A stretch of DNA of 64,000 nt from Isoetes taiwanensis. Lineage: Eukaryota > Streptophyta > Lycopodiopsida > Isoetales > Isoetaceae. The notes below the pieces were generated by a model. That model worked only from the letters and a program-made list of their open reading frames with translations. It was not told the DNA's origin and did no database searches. The stretch covers positions 8,834,330 through 8,898,329 of the forward strand of contig JAJEKV010000025.1 of NCBI GenBank assembly GCA_021234155.1, written 5' to 3'. The position numbers and the translations under genes were made by a program. Shown piece after piece: positions 24,641 through 36,193 of this stretch (its first letter is position 1; the number at the start of each line of letters is the position of its first letter).

Positions 24641-27354
24641 AGAAAAGAAGATGGTTTCTGCATTCGGCTAAGGGAGCTTGAAGCGAGTTGGAGCTGTAGC
24701 AATCGAGCTATAGCAAGGCGAGTATGATTCTTGCTCATTTTTTGTGCTCTCTATTCTTTGATCCGACCTGTTCTACCCTTTTGTGCAGAGGGATAACGTC
24801 AAAAGAGTTTGTGCGGGATAACGTCTCTTGCATTCTTCGCCATTTCTCTTGCAAATTTCTATTCAGCGGATTCTTTGCTGCCTTTCAGCGGATTCTGGCG
24901 CCCAGACTGTTGAGGTAAAAAAATTTGGGTTCATTCTTCATTGTTTTTTTGCTTCAAACGCGCAGATCTCTCAAGCGGATGGTTACAGTCTTACAAGTCT
25001 CTGGAGCTGTTCTTAGCTTGAGGTTTTGAATTTCTGGAGCCCTCCTTACGAGATTTTGGAGCCCCCTTTTTAGCTCGAGGTTTGTTTTCTTTGAGTTTCT
25101 TTTTCCTCTTTCAATCTTCAACAATATGAAAATATTCAAAGTCATTAACTTTGTGAATCTGTATTTTGCAGGGAAACCCTCTTTGAAAGGGTTGCAGACT
25201 AGATCTCAAAAGGAGGTTCCAGAGTGCAGAGGATCACTGAAGCAGGTATGAAACATATCAGAACAGGAGTTTATGCGTCTATTTGTGCTTCTATTAGGAT
25301 TTCGCAAGCTCCAAAACTCAGTGTTTTTGCTTTCTATTTGCAGTTATTGAAGTTCAGGAGTTGCTGAAGAAGAGGAATCGGTGAAGCAAGTATGAAACAT
25401 AACAGGAGTTTGTGCTTCTATTAGCATTTCGCAGGTATTAGGATTTACGAGTTTGTGCTTCTATTTGCAGTCGTTGAAGCAGAGATCTCTGAAACAAAGC
25501 AGTTTTTGAAGCAAAGAAGCTTAAGGTGCATATAAAAGTTCCAGCAGCTTCAGATTTTGGAAAAAATCCAGCTCCAAATCTTAGTATTCTTGGCTTTTTA
25601 TTTGCAGTTCTTGAAGCTTAGGAGTCATTGAAGAATAGGAATCCGTGAAAAAAAGGAGTAAGCCTGAGACAGACGTTTCCTTCTATTCCACAGAAAACAG
25701 GTGCATACTCTCTATTTGCATATTTTGAAGTATCTTTATTGAGCGATTGAGAGACTCATAAGCATCTCATAAAACACATCCGGAATAACAATCTGCTATG
25801 TCAGAGATTTGCAGTAGCCTCTCCAAAATCAATATTGCATGCCATTAAGACATGCACCGGATGTGGTTTGCATCCCTAAATTGCTACAAAAAGATTGCAT
25901 GACATTGCCGTTTAATAATACAGATTCCTGCCTTCTTGAAGCTGTCCTGTTCAACATATAAAATGAAATATGATATTCTAAACCATATACACACTTCTGG
26001 CACATGGACATGTTGCATGTTTCTTGCTCAGGAAACCTGCCAAGCGTTGATAATCGCCAAAATGCCTATGTGTTGTAAGCTGTGCAGATCTTGATGAAAT
26101 CAGGGCAACTGTTAACACTAAAAATGCAATAAAGATTGCTGCTACTGAAAATCTAGCAATCGGAAGAACGCTTGGACCAGATTTTGGAGTGGCCCTGCAT
26201 CATAAATATAGGACTTGGCATAAAGAGCCATGGATCCAAAGAATGTGCTTAATCTTGGCTCACCTTTCATAATCGCCACAGATCTCAGAAGCTAATAAAT
26301 TGATTGAGTTCCAGAGTTTGCCCATATCTCACATTTGGAGCTCTTCTATGGCGCTTCGCAGCAAGTCCAGCTTTGAAAAATTCAGGGTACCATCAATTCA
26401 AGTTAATCTTCATAATTTAGGGTGCCCAAGGTTAATTTAACTTTCCATTCAGACTTTTAACTTAACAAACGCTAGATGCAGCAGAATAATCCATGCCTCA
26501 GACAGCTTGAAACAGGTGCACATATTAACAATTTCTGGGTTCATGAAAAAAAATGCATAATGTATTAGTCTATGGTTGCCATTTGTGCATAGTTTATTTG
26601 TGCATAGTTTTGAAACATTAGTATTGAGGATCCCTGTTTAAAGTTTGAGTTTTCTACTTTTAATAATTTTGTGGTGTTCGTGCAGGCACATTATCCTCAC
26701 GAGAATCATGAGAATCTAAGGTGGTTATTTTTATTCTTCGGGGATGTCCAATTAAGTAAGGATGATGGCTATTGTTAGATTGTGCATTTTCTATCTCACA
26801 AATCACAAAACACATCTCTGGGATTCTAACAGAATATTTCTTAATGGCATTCAAAAGTTGCAGCAAGTATTTCAAAGTTTGCATTCTTTATTTGTTCATT
26901 TGTTTGTTCGTTGTCATTTCGAATTACAAGTGTTGAGTGAATAAGTGAATACTGTCCATGAATAAGTGAAGAGAAGAGAGACTGTTCGTGAATGCTAAAA
27001 TATGCGCTGCAGATCACAGTTTGAGGTCAGGCTTAGCGAGTTGCATTTTCTTATCAGACCTGATGGTGATGGTGCATGAACGTGTGTACATAATGTACGT
27101 GATTCAAATCTATGCAGAATAATGAATAGTCTTCTAAGTAATTCTATTGCTCCTCTGAGATGGTGCGCTGATTTGAACTTTATGGCCGAGCTTGAGATGT
27201 TTGTGTACAAGAATTGAGATCTTTATGTGTACAAGAGTAACATATACAGGATTTCATAAATCTGACTGAAAACGTGGAAGAAAGTGTGGGATTGATTTCA
27301 TCTTATGCCATCTAGATGTGGTGCTCCTCCACATGGCAGTGACAGCGTAAGACT
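24641..27354. other. Low-identity internal repeats, no gene
   Basis: Between 25220 and 25690 a worn module recurs about three times: TGAAG..AGGAGT.(G/A)TTGAAGAA.AGGAATC.GTGAA, a GTATGAAACAT-like donor and TTCTATTTGCAG, an acceptor-like end. This looks like repeated exon-intron pieces of a non-coding or decayed gene. No protein was recognised elsewhere. Confidence 0.35.
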
Positions 27355-27466
27355 ATAACAGGTGGTTCTCATGAGAATTAGAAGGAGTTGCGCCTTAGGT
27401 GGTTGTTTATAACAGGTGGTTCTCATGAGACTTAGAAGGAGTTGCGCCTTAGGTGGTTGTTTTGCA
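27355..27466. repeat. 56 bp tandem duplication
   Basis: TATAACAGGTGGTTCTCATG followed by GAGA.TTAGAAGGAGTTGCGCC and TTAGGTGGTTGTTT occurs twice back to back, with one substitution visible. Confidence 0.85.
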
Positions 27467-27469
27467 CGC

Positions 27470-27770
27470 AATGAGATAACTCAGAAGAAAGCATCTCATC
27501 TTATTTAAGTTCAGCCAGGGCTGATGATGGGAAACTATCGAAACCTTTGCTCACAAGGAAGGATAATGGCCACAACAGTAAATGTATTTTCAAAGAGAAG
27601 GCTAATGTGCCCGGTTGAATTTTAATGTCTAACCGGCATTACGAGGAAGTAAATGAGAATAATTCAGAAGAAGGTGCCTCATATTTTTTAAGTTAAGCTG
27701 GGCCTGATGATCTAAACTATCGAAACCTTCGCTTTTGCAAAAGATAATGGCCACAACGTGACAGTACAGT
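27470..27770. repeat. Tandem duplication, about 180 bp period
   Basis: Positions 27473-27580 and 27652-27760 share AATAA.TCAGAAGAA.G..TCTCAT, TTAAGTT.AGC..GG.CTGATGAT, AACTATCGAAACCTT.GCT and GATAATGGCCACAAC. The second copy ends about 40 bases before the Helitron-type terminus. Confidence 0.65.
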
Positions 27771-27812
27771 TGTGCAAAAGATAAAGACCGAGGGAAAACA
27801 CGTGACAGTACA

Positions 27813-27846
27813 TTAGCCCGGCAACGCCGGGCACACGTTTACTAGT
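27813..27846 (+). mobile_element. Helitron-type 3' end, plus orientation
   Basis: Hairpin GCCCGGCAACGCCGGGC at 27816-27832, then ACACGTTTA, then CTAG at 27842-27845 followed by T. All 34 bases are the exact reverse complement of 18917-18950. The two ends therefore face outward and bracket 8.93 kb. Two head-to-head Helitrons, or one element with terminal inverted repeats, could explain this. Confidence 0.6.
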
Positions 27847-28270
27847 TTACTTACTTAAAAAGTTTTTGCCCTTTCTCTCTCACGCCGGTGTCCCCTTTCC
27901 GGCCGCCGGATGTAACGCTTTTTCCGGCAAAAAAACGCGTTTTCCGGCCAAAACGCTTCTTCCAACATTTTTTTTTTCCTTCTCTCCAGTTTCCGGCAGC
28001 AACTTTATCTCTCTTGGTTGTGGGCGGTGCCCGTCGGTTAACGCAGGCTACGCAGCAGCATGGCGGCCAGAGTTCACCAAAGCAGAGCACAAGAAAGCTT
28101 GGATTTGCAAGGCCACCGGTTCTGCAAAATCTACTGATTTCTTTCGATCTTCAAGAGGTTTGATTCTACTTCTAATCCTTGCCGTTTACAGCTCCTGTCT
28201 TGCTCATGGAAGGAAAATCGTGTTGGCTTAGGGTTTTAAAAAAATTGTCTGCCTTCTTAAGCTCTTGCAT
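27847..28270 (+). repeat. GC-rich repeat, copy 2 (pairs with 24225-24640)
   Basis: Begins TTTACTTACTTAAAAAGTTT immediately after the CTAG end and follows copy 1 through CGCCGGTGTCCCC, the TTTTCCGGC runs, GCAAGGCCACCGGTTC and the final CTTGCATTCGATTC. An extra TTTGATTCTACTTCTAATC lies near 28158. Confidence 0.7.
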
Positions 28271-29499
28271 TCGATTCTGTATTTTGGCCCATTTGCATTT
28301 CATGCATTTAACTGGGGATGCAGCGTTTCAGATGCTTCAGATGCTGCTAAGCATAAGAAGAGGTGCAGTCTTCAACAGAGGCATGTTTCAGAATGTGTGA
28401 TTGTTTCAAACAGAGGTCTTCAACCCTTTCTGCTGCTTGCAAGAAAGGATGGTAAATGTAATAGAGGCTGCTTCCGTGTCTTACTATTGAATGGATATGC
28501 TCCAGAATTCTGACGTGTTGATGGATGCCCAGAATTATAGTGCGGCTATGGGATTCAGCCATCACTCGAAGCATTCCGATCACATGGAGAGATTCAACAC
28601 TATCAAGCACAGAGGCTGGTTCATCAAGGCGCAAAATGGGAGGATCACGCACAACTTCTACGCCGATTAAAAGCCTCTTTCAGTCTCCTTTGGCGCCTCT
28701 GCCCCTTCCTTCCCTTGAACGCTCTTCCTTTCCAAGAACAAATTGACCTGCAAAACTGCTGCAAATCTGTTGAAGAATCTGCAGACCCATTGAAGCGCTT
28801 CCAGGGCTTTTTGCTTTGCCGTGAGTCCTTTTATTTTTATTTAGCCGTGAGACATGATTGTTTACATAAGATTTAAGTCTAAACGTAATCTAGATCATAT
28901 TAATTTACTGTTCGTTCTTTTAATGCAGTTTAGGACCCATGAGCGCTTCAATAAGCAGATGAATATCAAAAGCCCTTGCCCAGACGAATTTATATTGCGG
29001 TTTCCTTGGAGCCTAAGTTCAGCTTTTGGTGCATGACTACATCTATAGTACTGGTATCATTTGCATTACTATCTGCACTACTATAGTTCAGCCAAGTTAT
29101 AGCTGAAGCATGATTTGAAGTGCATCATTGAAGAAGAACCAATGTTGTTATGCCCATAAGCTCGCCCATGACTAATTGGATTTAGTCTATTGATACCCCA
29201 ATCCCCAATGATCTAAATGGTCTAGTCGGATGTACATTGAAAAGATAGCATATGGACCATTGCAATGGACCAAAGCGTCTAATAGTTTAAGAAAGGATGA
29301 AGTTAAAGTTTTTGTACATTACATTACACCAACTTCCATACAACATTAAACTAGGGATTGGCATGATTGGTTACTTTATACATTATGTCAATTGCATATC
29401 TAACTCATATAATTATTGTTAGTAGCGACACCTCTATGTTTTTTAATATTATGTGTTTTGGTGTGGGGAAAAAATAGTAGTTTGAGAATTATATATATA
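28271..29499. other. No recognisable gene
   Basis: The sequence becomes AT-rich after about 28850. A few short open frames occur in 28265-28750 but none has a known domain. Confidence 0.4.
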
Positions 29500-29527
29500 C
29501 TAGAAAAAGTGCCCAGCGTTGTTGGGC
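29500..29527 (-). mobile_element. Helitron-type 3' end, minus orientation, second family
   Basis: On the minus strand the hairpin GCCCAACAACGCTGGGC (29527-29511) is followed by ACTTTTT and CTAG (29503-29500), then T. The spacing is right for a Helitron 3' end. The body would run rightwards over the beta-glucosidase and diterpene synthase exons, which are on the same strand. No 5' TC end was identified. Confidence 0.55.
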
Positions 29528-30555
29528 TTTTATCATGCATAAATTAAGAAAAGTGATAAACGGGGTGGATTCAAGTTGAGAACATCTTAAGGAGCAAAAG
29601 TTGTATAAGTGACACTTGCATTGTTAGCTTTACACTCAAACCATGTTTGCTATCTTCCGGTATTTCTCTTTCCTAAGCATTTGTCTTTCTTAAGCATAGA
29701 CCCTTCAAACTTTGCATTTAGACTTTAGATTCAAAAGCTTCCTTAGGGGATTGGGATTCGTTATCGCATTTGCTCTGCCTGACAAATTACCATGTGTAAA
29801 TTTTGGACCGACAATAAAAATCAAAGATTAGAGCTTTGATTCTAAAACTTATGGGATGAAAATCTATATGCTTTGTTCCCATTTCTTTCATCATCAAAGG
29901 AACATGCCATACTCGTTTTCCTTCTTCCTCTAGCTTTGCCTCTAACATTTGGAGTAAAAAACTCACAAACTCTTTAGGTGTTCAATCTTCCCTAAGGAGT
30001 TCTTCTAGAGGGCTCCTTTACATCAAATATCAAAATGACAATAAGCTATTTTTATCCCAATATATATGTGGATAAAATCTCAATTTTTCTTAGTAATTTC
30101 AACAATCCTTTCTAGAGTATGTAAGTCAAAAGAAATTCACAAATAATAGCCCTACATGTGGAGAAATAAATAGGGGATTTGAGTTCTTTGATTATTGCAT
30201 AAAATTTTAAGAGAATACCCCTCATTCATAAATCCGTCTCTCTTTGCCAAATTCCATCAATCGTCTTTTAAATTAGAGCACATCAATGCATTGTTTTGAG
30301 GTCATTCGGAACACCAAGGGATTTGCACACATTCAATATCTCTTTGTGATAGATTGTCGATTGTGGAATATTGGAGGATTGTCTGTTCGAAGATATTCAG
30401 TAAAGGATTATGTTTCATTTTCTTATGCAAAAGCCTGAGCGGATTAATAATCATTTGTCAAACAGGTTTTTACATAAGATAGAATTAACAGTGGTTACAA
30501 ACGGCGCTTATTCTTTCTTTTGAAGTCAAAAGCTTGCATGATTTATATAATTTCC
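29528..30555. other. No recognisable gene
   Basis: AT-rich sequence between the Helitron end and the last beta-glucosidase exon. It may hold that gene's old 3' untranslated region. Confidence 0.4.
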
Positions 30556-30559
30556 TGTA

Positions 30560-31612
30560 AGGAAGTTTTTGCACTATACGGCTGACTGTTTAGGGTGTCT
30601 CTTTAGATCGTCTGTTTGATCCCCATAAAACAATCCATATCTCCACATATACCCAAGAAACCATTCCCAGCTATCCAAAAATGATCAAGTCATGTATCCT
30701 CTAGCATTTGCTCCACTCCTGAAAGTGCAGGCCAATATAAGGACTTTGCAGGCCTTTCTGTACCAAAATACCCTTACCGTAATGCAGCCTTCAAGCATTT
30801 GATATAAGCCTCAAAATATGTAATTCTCAGCCTGTCCTCCGAGACATTGCAAAATATGCATCAAAATAATGGCAGGTTCATATCAGCAATGCCTGCAAAA
30901 TGTAGAAGATATTAGATGAAATTTGGAGCTAGATAATCAACACAAACATGAGGCTCCTACCATTTTCTGTCCAGATACCCCAAGGAACAATATTGAAGTC
31001 ATGCACCTATAAAAAACATTTTGCATCAACATGCAGCATGGGTAGAGCATCATTGTCTAAATGCAATGGGCACACACTTACGGTCAGTCCAATAGGAACT
31101 CCGTTCTTGATTGCTGCAGAAATATCACAATTAGATTGAGAAATCACAAATAAATTTGCTAAAAGTTCGTATAAAATAAGAGTGCGCAAACATCTTGAGC
31201 ATCTGAGTGGTCTGAATGTGAACATCTTAAGATGGAGCTGATTTGCCAACGATGTCATAAGGTGGATTATTTGTAGCATAAACAGACGTATAATGATTAA
31301 GTCCAACAAAATCTACAGAAGCTTTTATCAAGGGAGATTCTTTATTGGTAAATCTTTGGAGACAGTCTCCAACCCTCTTACGCATTATGGGAGGATAATC
31401 TCAAAAAATTACAAGATGCATTCCCCTACATTGAAAGTATATAAAAGCTTCAGTTATGTGTTTTCTTAGTTATAGTTATTTAATCTTTTACCATCCAAGT
31501 TCAAAATCAATGCCTCTTTGCGCTGCTTCTATATCTTTGGCTGAATTAGTAAGTGCTTCATCCATCTTGCATAAAAAATGATGCCCATGTACCCCCTTGT
31601 TTTTCCTGCATG
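30560..31612 (-). pseudogene. Beta-glucosidase (GH1), C-terminal exons, decayed
   Basis: Glycoside hydrolase family 1 enzymes remove glucose from glucosides of defence compounds, hormones and lignin precursors. Reading right to left, the minus strand shows five blocks in family order. EALTNSAKDIEAAQRGIDFE (about 31590-31515) ends at the usual FELGW exon edge. MRKRVGDCLQRFTNKESPL with FVGLNHYTSVYA (31420-31300) corresponds to MRxxVGxRLPxFTxEES and FxGxNYYT. AAIKNGVPIGLTV (about 31120-31085) is followed by IVPWGI (near 30990). DRLRITYFEAYIKCLKAALR (about 30855-30790) ends at GTAAGG. GANARGYM then SFLDSWEW, YGLFYGD and LKRHPKQSA (30718-30565) are the LLDNWEW and RFGLYYVD blocks of the C-terminus. 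The N-terminal third, including the acid/base glutamate region, and the ITENG nucleophile block are missing. Stops occur, for example where the family has Trp in GYxAW. The introns are retained, so this is not a retrocopy. Confidence 0.82.
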
Positions 31613-31689
31613 ATATGATGAGCAATAGTGTGTCGGCTATCTTAAAAAACTACCATTTCCACCTTTTAGTCAAGAACTCACCTGGAACT

Positions 31690-32996
31690 GTTCCGTGTAT
31701 AGTATGACAATAGTAGCATGGGCAAGCAGCATATTATGAGCAGCATATTATGATGACAATATAAGGCTCGCCTGTCGAATATATAGAAAATGGTGGCGAT
31801 ACTATCTAGATCATGTAATTCCCCACGTTTTATTCCATTTCCAGGCCAAATCCTACAAGTTCAAGGTAACCTTTGAGCATGGCACATAAAATGATACTTT
31901 CTCTTATTGTGGATAGGTAACATGTATAGAGAGCTCACAATATATTCAAATTCATGGGTAAAATGCCGAGAGATTCCAAATTGGCATATCATATTTACGA
32001 TTTGTATGTTCTTGCAGACAGTCATGAGTCTTATTTGAGATACTGCATCTAAAATAGAAAGCTGTTTAATAACATATGTAATAGACATAATTATAGAAAA
32101 GAGATGTAAAATAAAGCCAAAATACCTGCATGATTGAGTTGATGTACAAGAGAATTTAATTACTTGAAACATTTCTCATTTTGTGTGTGCATGAATGCGC
32201 GTGCTGTTGTTGCAGGGGAATTAGAAAAGGATCCATTGGGCAACTGCAGTTCAGAAATTCGTTTCCAGTCCCTAAATTCTCTTGATTCTAGAAAATGCGC
32301 ATATGTAGGATACTCACACAACTGGTTCAAGGACATCCTAATCACAAAACCAACTACATTTTTTTAGTATGATAGCATAGTTACAGCCACAAATGTGCAG
32401 GCTCACCCTTGAAATATCTTTCGATTTTCCAAGCCAATGTGTTTCAGTTGTAGCAATTTGTTGGGAAGATCTATGTCCAGATTTATTGCTTCGTCAAGCA
32501 GTATCAGAAAAAGAATCTCAAAATCAGCAGGCAGGGAATTTTCTATCCACTTCATACTATCTTGCATTAAAGCATCGATGAAGCTTAGGCCTGGAATAAG
32601 GAGAAAGAGTATTTCTTAAAATGATCCAAAATCTAAAATGAACTTGTGACTTTAAAAGTTCCCATGACTACTATTGAAAGTGTTCTATAGGAGTCTTCCC
32701 TACCTTTTTTAACCTCTGAACTGAAGGGCAATAAGACAAGCTAGTGTGCAGCACATTAAATCAAGAGTATCCTGAATGTGATCATTACCCCAAGACCCAT
32801 TGGGCTTTTGATTGTCAATAATCCAACGTATAGCCTTTGGAAACTGTGGCCCTACTGAATGCACATCATGATGAGGAACTAATGCAATCCGTGCAACATT
32901 GTACGCTGATAGAATTATTTCTCCACTATTTCCCGTTGGAAAATTGTTCTTTATTATTTGAACCATATGTGTTATACCAGAAGTCTCAGCAATCTG
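31690..32996 (-). pseudogene. Diterpene synthase (CPS/KS-like), N-terminal exons, decayed
   Basis: Plant diterpene synthases cyclise geranylgeranyl diphosphate in plastids for gibberellins and resin-type metabolites. Five exons can be placed on the minus strand. 32996-32719 has EIILSAYNVARIALVP (SxYDTAW motif, altered), GPQFPKAIRWIIDNQ and NGSWGNDH. 32590-32407 has GLSFIDALMQDSMKWIENSL and FEILFLILLDEAINLDIDLP. 32337-32164 has ELQLPNGSFSNSPATTARAF. About 32049-31923 has FGISRHFTHEFEYIVSSLY. About 31852-31690 has GELHDLDSIAT. Donor and acceptor dinucleotides fit. The class II catalytic DxDD is DLDS at 31812-31801, so protonation-initiated cyclisation would be lost. The alpha domain (DDxxD) is absent: past 31690 the sequence changes to beta-glucosidase. 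A fragment with partly intact exons but dead as a class II enzyme. Confidence 0.85.
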
Positions 32997-34271
32997 GGAA
33001 AAAAGTTACAGGTGTTTAAAAGCTGTTGCACACAAATGAAGTTTAAAGTGAAAGCTGTTGGACACAAATGCTCACCAGTTTTATTTCTTTTAAAAAATAG
33101 TTATCAACCTGCCCTGCTGACGCACAAAAGCCTGACATGACTTAAACATCAGAAAGAAGATTATGTCAGAAAGAAATGACTTTAAGAAATGTCAACAGAA
33201 AGATTGCATGACTTAAACATCAGTTATAAAAGATGGCATGTGAAATTTAATACTGGGAAAAGAGCGCTGCCATGTACATAAGATAATTAGTGGAAAAAGG
33301 CTTTGTGTTTGAACATAGAGCAAACTTGGAGTGTGTCTAATATCATTGCTCACAGCAATATATGGTTCTTTAATGCACACTCACGTGGTGATAACCTGAC
33401 CCATCATCCAAGATACCATATGCTGATGAGAGCAGGTAGAGAATTATCAGTCATTCATAAAATGAATGCTCAATATTTAAAGGATTCAGCGTTTCTTGGG
33501 TGTTTGCCAGCATTCTCTATTGTATCTTTTATCTTTGTTACACAATCAAGTAAGTCTATGTTCTTTCATGTGTCATAGCCTTTCTACGTGGAAATCATAC
33601 TGGAAAAGGATCAATCAAGTATCCTTCTGTTCTGCTGCATATCATAGCCTTCCTTGGTTGAAAAGGAGAGAGACATCTTATAATAATGGTCTGCAGAGAA
33701 GAGTTTCAGGGCTGAGATACAGAGAGAACCAGTGGATTCCAGAAAGCCAAAAATTGCAGCAGCACTTGAAGGTCACTTTGATGAGTATATAATGCTTGGA
33801 TTACTGCATCAATTTCAATATTACATTCGAATGTTTACCATATTTACGAAACGGTAATCTTACATGCTTACCTAGCAGACATCCATAACAGAGCTTATTT
33901 CTTGGCCTTCATTCAATTTTCTGTTGATCATATTTCATTTCATAATGAATTCCACATTTTTCGTCTGAAGAGTTCTTGGTAGGATTCATTATGGAACTAA
34001 TATGCAAGTTCTGCATTTTCAACCCAACACGAGTTGCTAAAAGATGCTTAGATGCACTTTATGTCTTTCATCACTTTATTTTGATGGGTGCAACTATTAT
34101 TGTCACATTATTGTCCAATCACTATGCAGCTTCTTAAGGTGCAGACAATTGGCTGGGTTATTGGTAAGTAATGCTCAGCTAAAACAGGATGGAAAAAAAA
34201 GAACCTAAACCAGACAATGAACATTAAGTTCTCACCTTAAGGAAAGTATTGCTTACTAATGTTTCTGCAAG
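32997..34271. other. No recognisable gene
   Basis: Sequence upstream of the first diterpene synthase exon. A plastid transit-peptide exon should lie here if the gene were complete, but none was identified. Short plus-strand frames at 33303-33790 lack known domains. Confidence 0.35.
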
Positions 34272-34276
34272 GATTA

Positions 34277-36193
34277 TGTTGCCCCCAAAGGGCAACATAC
34301 ATACTAATCATTGGTTTATGTTTGAAGATTAGGTCAAAGTTTGGAAGACCTTGATAGGGGACATTGATGTTGAAGTCAAATTTGGGAAAAGAGAACTTAT
34401 TTTGAAGTCAAACTATGCACTAGAAAACTCTGGGTTGACTAAAGATTGGAAGGCATTTTTTGAAGATTGGAAGTTCAAAGTTTGGAAGACCCCATGGTAT
34501 TTGATCCCATTCCCTAGCCATTCTCACTCATTTTTATTCTTGCCCCTTGAAATTTTCTAGCCTTCTTTTTCCCTATATCTATACTCCCTTTTGTTCACTC
34601 TTGCATACCCTATCATATCTTGCCTAATTTTTCTTTCCCAATACATCTTTTTTTACTATATTTGCCAAGGTGATCATCCTAAATATTTCTTTATTCACAT
34701 TCTCCTTTCATTTCATTACCATTAAGATATTTCTCTATCATTACCCATGCACATCCTTTTGAGTTCCCACCATTCTATTCTTTCTTACTCCATACTCTCT
34801 TACTCTCTTGGATCCCATTTGTTTTCTTCTTCTTACCCCATGGTGACCATTGCTTAAGGTATTTGTGCCACTCATTATAGCCCCAAATGGACTTCAAACT
34901 TGAAAAATCACATGGCTATAGTTCCTCATGGTCCAAATTGCTAGATTTCCATATTATAATTGAATTATCCCTAAAAGACCTTGTCCGAAATTTCTAAAAT
35001 GCCAAAATACGGGCATATTCGGGCATATACTCCTCAAAATACGCAAACCCTATCGTGAGTTTTGCCAAAAAATACGGTCTTCAACCCTAGGATTTGGAAA
35101 TCTGCTTATATCCTGCTGAATTGGATCCTACCGCTCAGTAACCTATCTATTCTTGGATTCCCCGCTCATTATCTACCCAACAAGCCTAAATTTAAGACCT
35201 AATATTCTGGAACCGTTAATACTAAGAATAAATACATGGGAAACATCTACAGAAGTTTCGAAGGCCCAGAAGTATTGAAGCGTCCATTACCATGGCAGTG
35301 CATGATTTCTTGATGATCTCCAAGCTATCTGAGCATTCCTTAGCCATTGGCAATGATTCATGGCTAATATTCTTCCATAAATTATTTTCCCAAGATTTTT
35401 AACTGAGTTTATTGCTTGAATAGCATGAACACAGTATTATTATGATTATTTGATTGATACATCAATGAAAATCCCTGTCAAGTTTGAAAATTTGATCTTT
35501 CATTATTTTCGCAACTTTTTGCCACCAAAACATTGTTACAGAAGCAGTTTTCGTGATTCAAACTACTATTTTATCTTTTGCACATGCTTTTAGGCTCTAT
35601 TCAGACCTGTGACAATTGAAATCATGCAAAAATACCTTATAGAACTCAAGATACAAAAATTTGCTTGCTGTTTTTCTGTGACAGTTCAACGACAGAATTT
35701 TTGATCGACTTTGAATCCTTTTTTCTCCCTCATACCAGTTCCAAATCAAGCCAAGTTTTTTCCACATGTACCTACAACTGTTTTCTCATAGTCATTTCAA
35801 GAATCATACAAAAGGATCAGTAAATCTCGAGATATCATCATTTGAGTGTGCAGACCTCATTTTATCTCAGGGAAGTGCACTGGCCAGATTTTCTGTCAAC
35901 TTTGAACCCGATTTTCTCAGCCATTCCAGATCCAAATTGAGTCAAGTTTTTTTTTTCCACATATCACCACAACTTTTTTCTGATTTCTCCTTCAAAAATC
36001 ATTTGAAAAGGATCAGTACATCTCGAGATATTCATGTCCGAGTGCAACTGCCTTATTTTTCTTCAGGGATCCTAAAAGTAATTGATCTTTTCTTGCAAAT
36101 TTTGCACCAAGATTGGTTGCCTTAAGCAACCTGGAGGTCCTAACCATGTAGGCTCCACTGAGGTTGGTCCAGGTGCCAGGTTTTGGATCAACA
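34277..36193 (+). repeat. 5' LTR
   Basis: A direct terminal repeat of about 1.92 kb with TG...CA ends. The outer tip contains the inverted repeat TTGCCC..GGGCAA. It matches 38394-40315 throughout. Confidence 0.92.

Noticed and set aside
24064-24642. Plus-strand open frame of 192 codons
   Set aside because: It runs across the Helitron-type hairpin and the start of the GC-rich repeat. The second repeat copy at 27847 does not preserve the frame.
31690-32996. A functional class II diterpene synthase
   Set aside because: DxDD reads DLDS, the alpha domain is missing and the sequence changes to beta-glucosidase.
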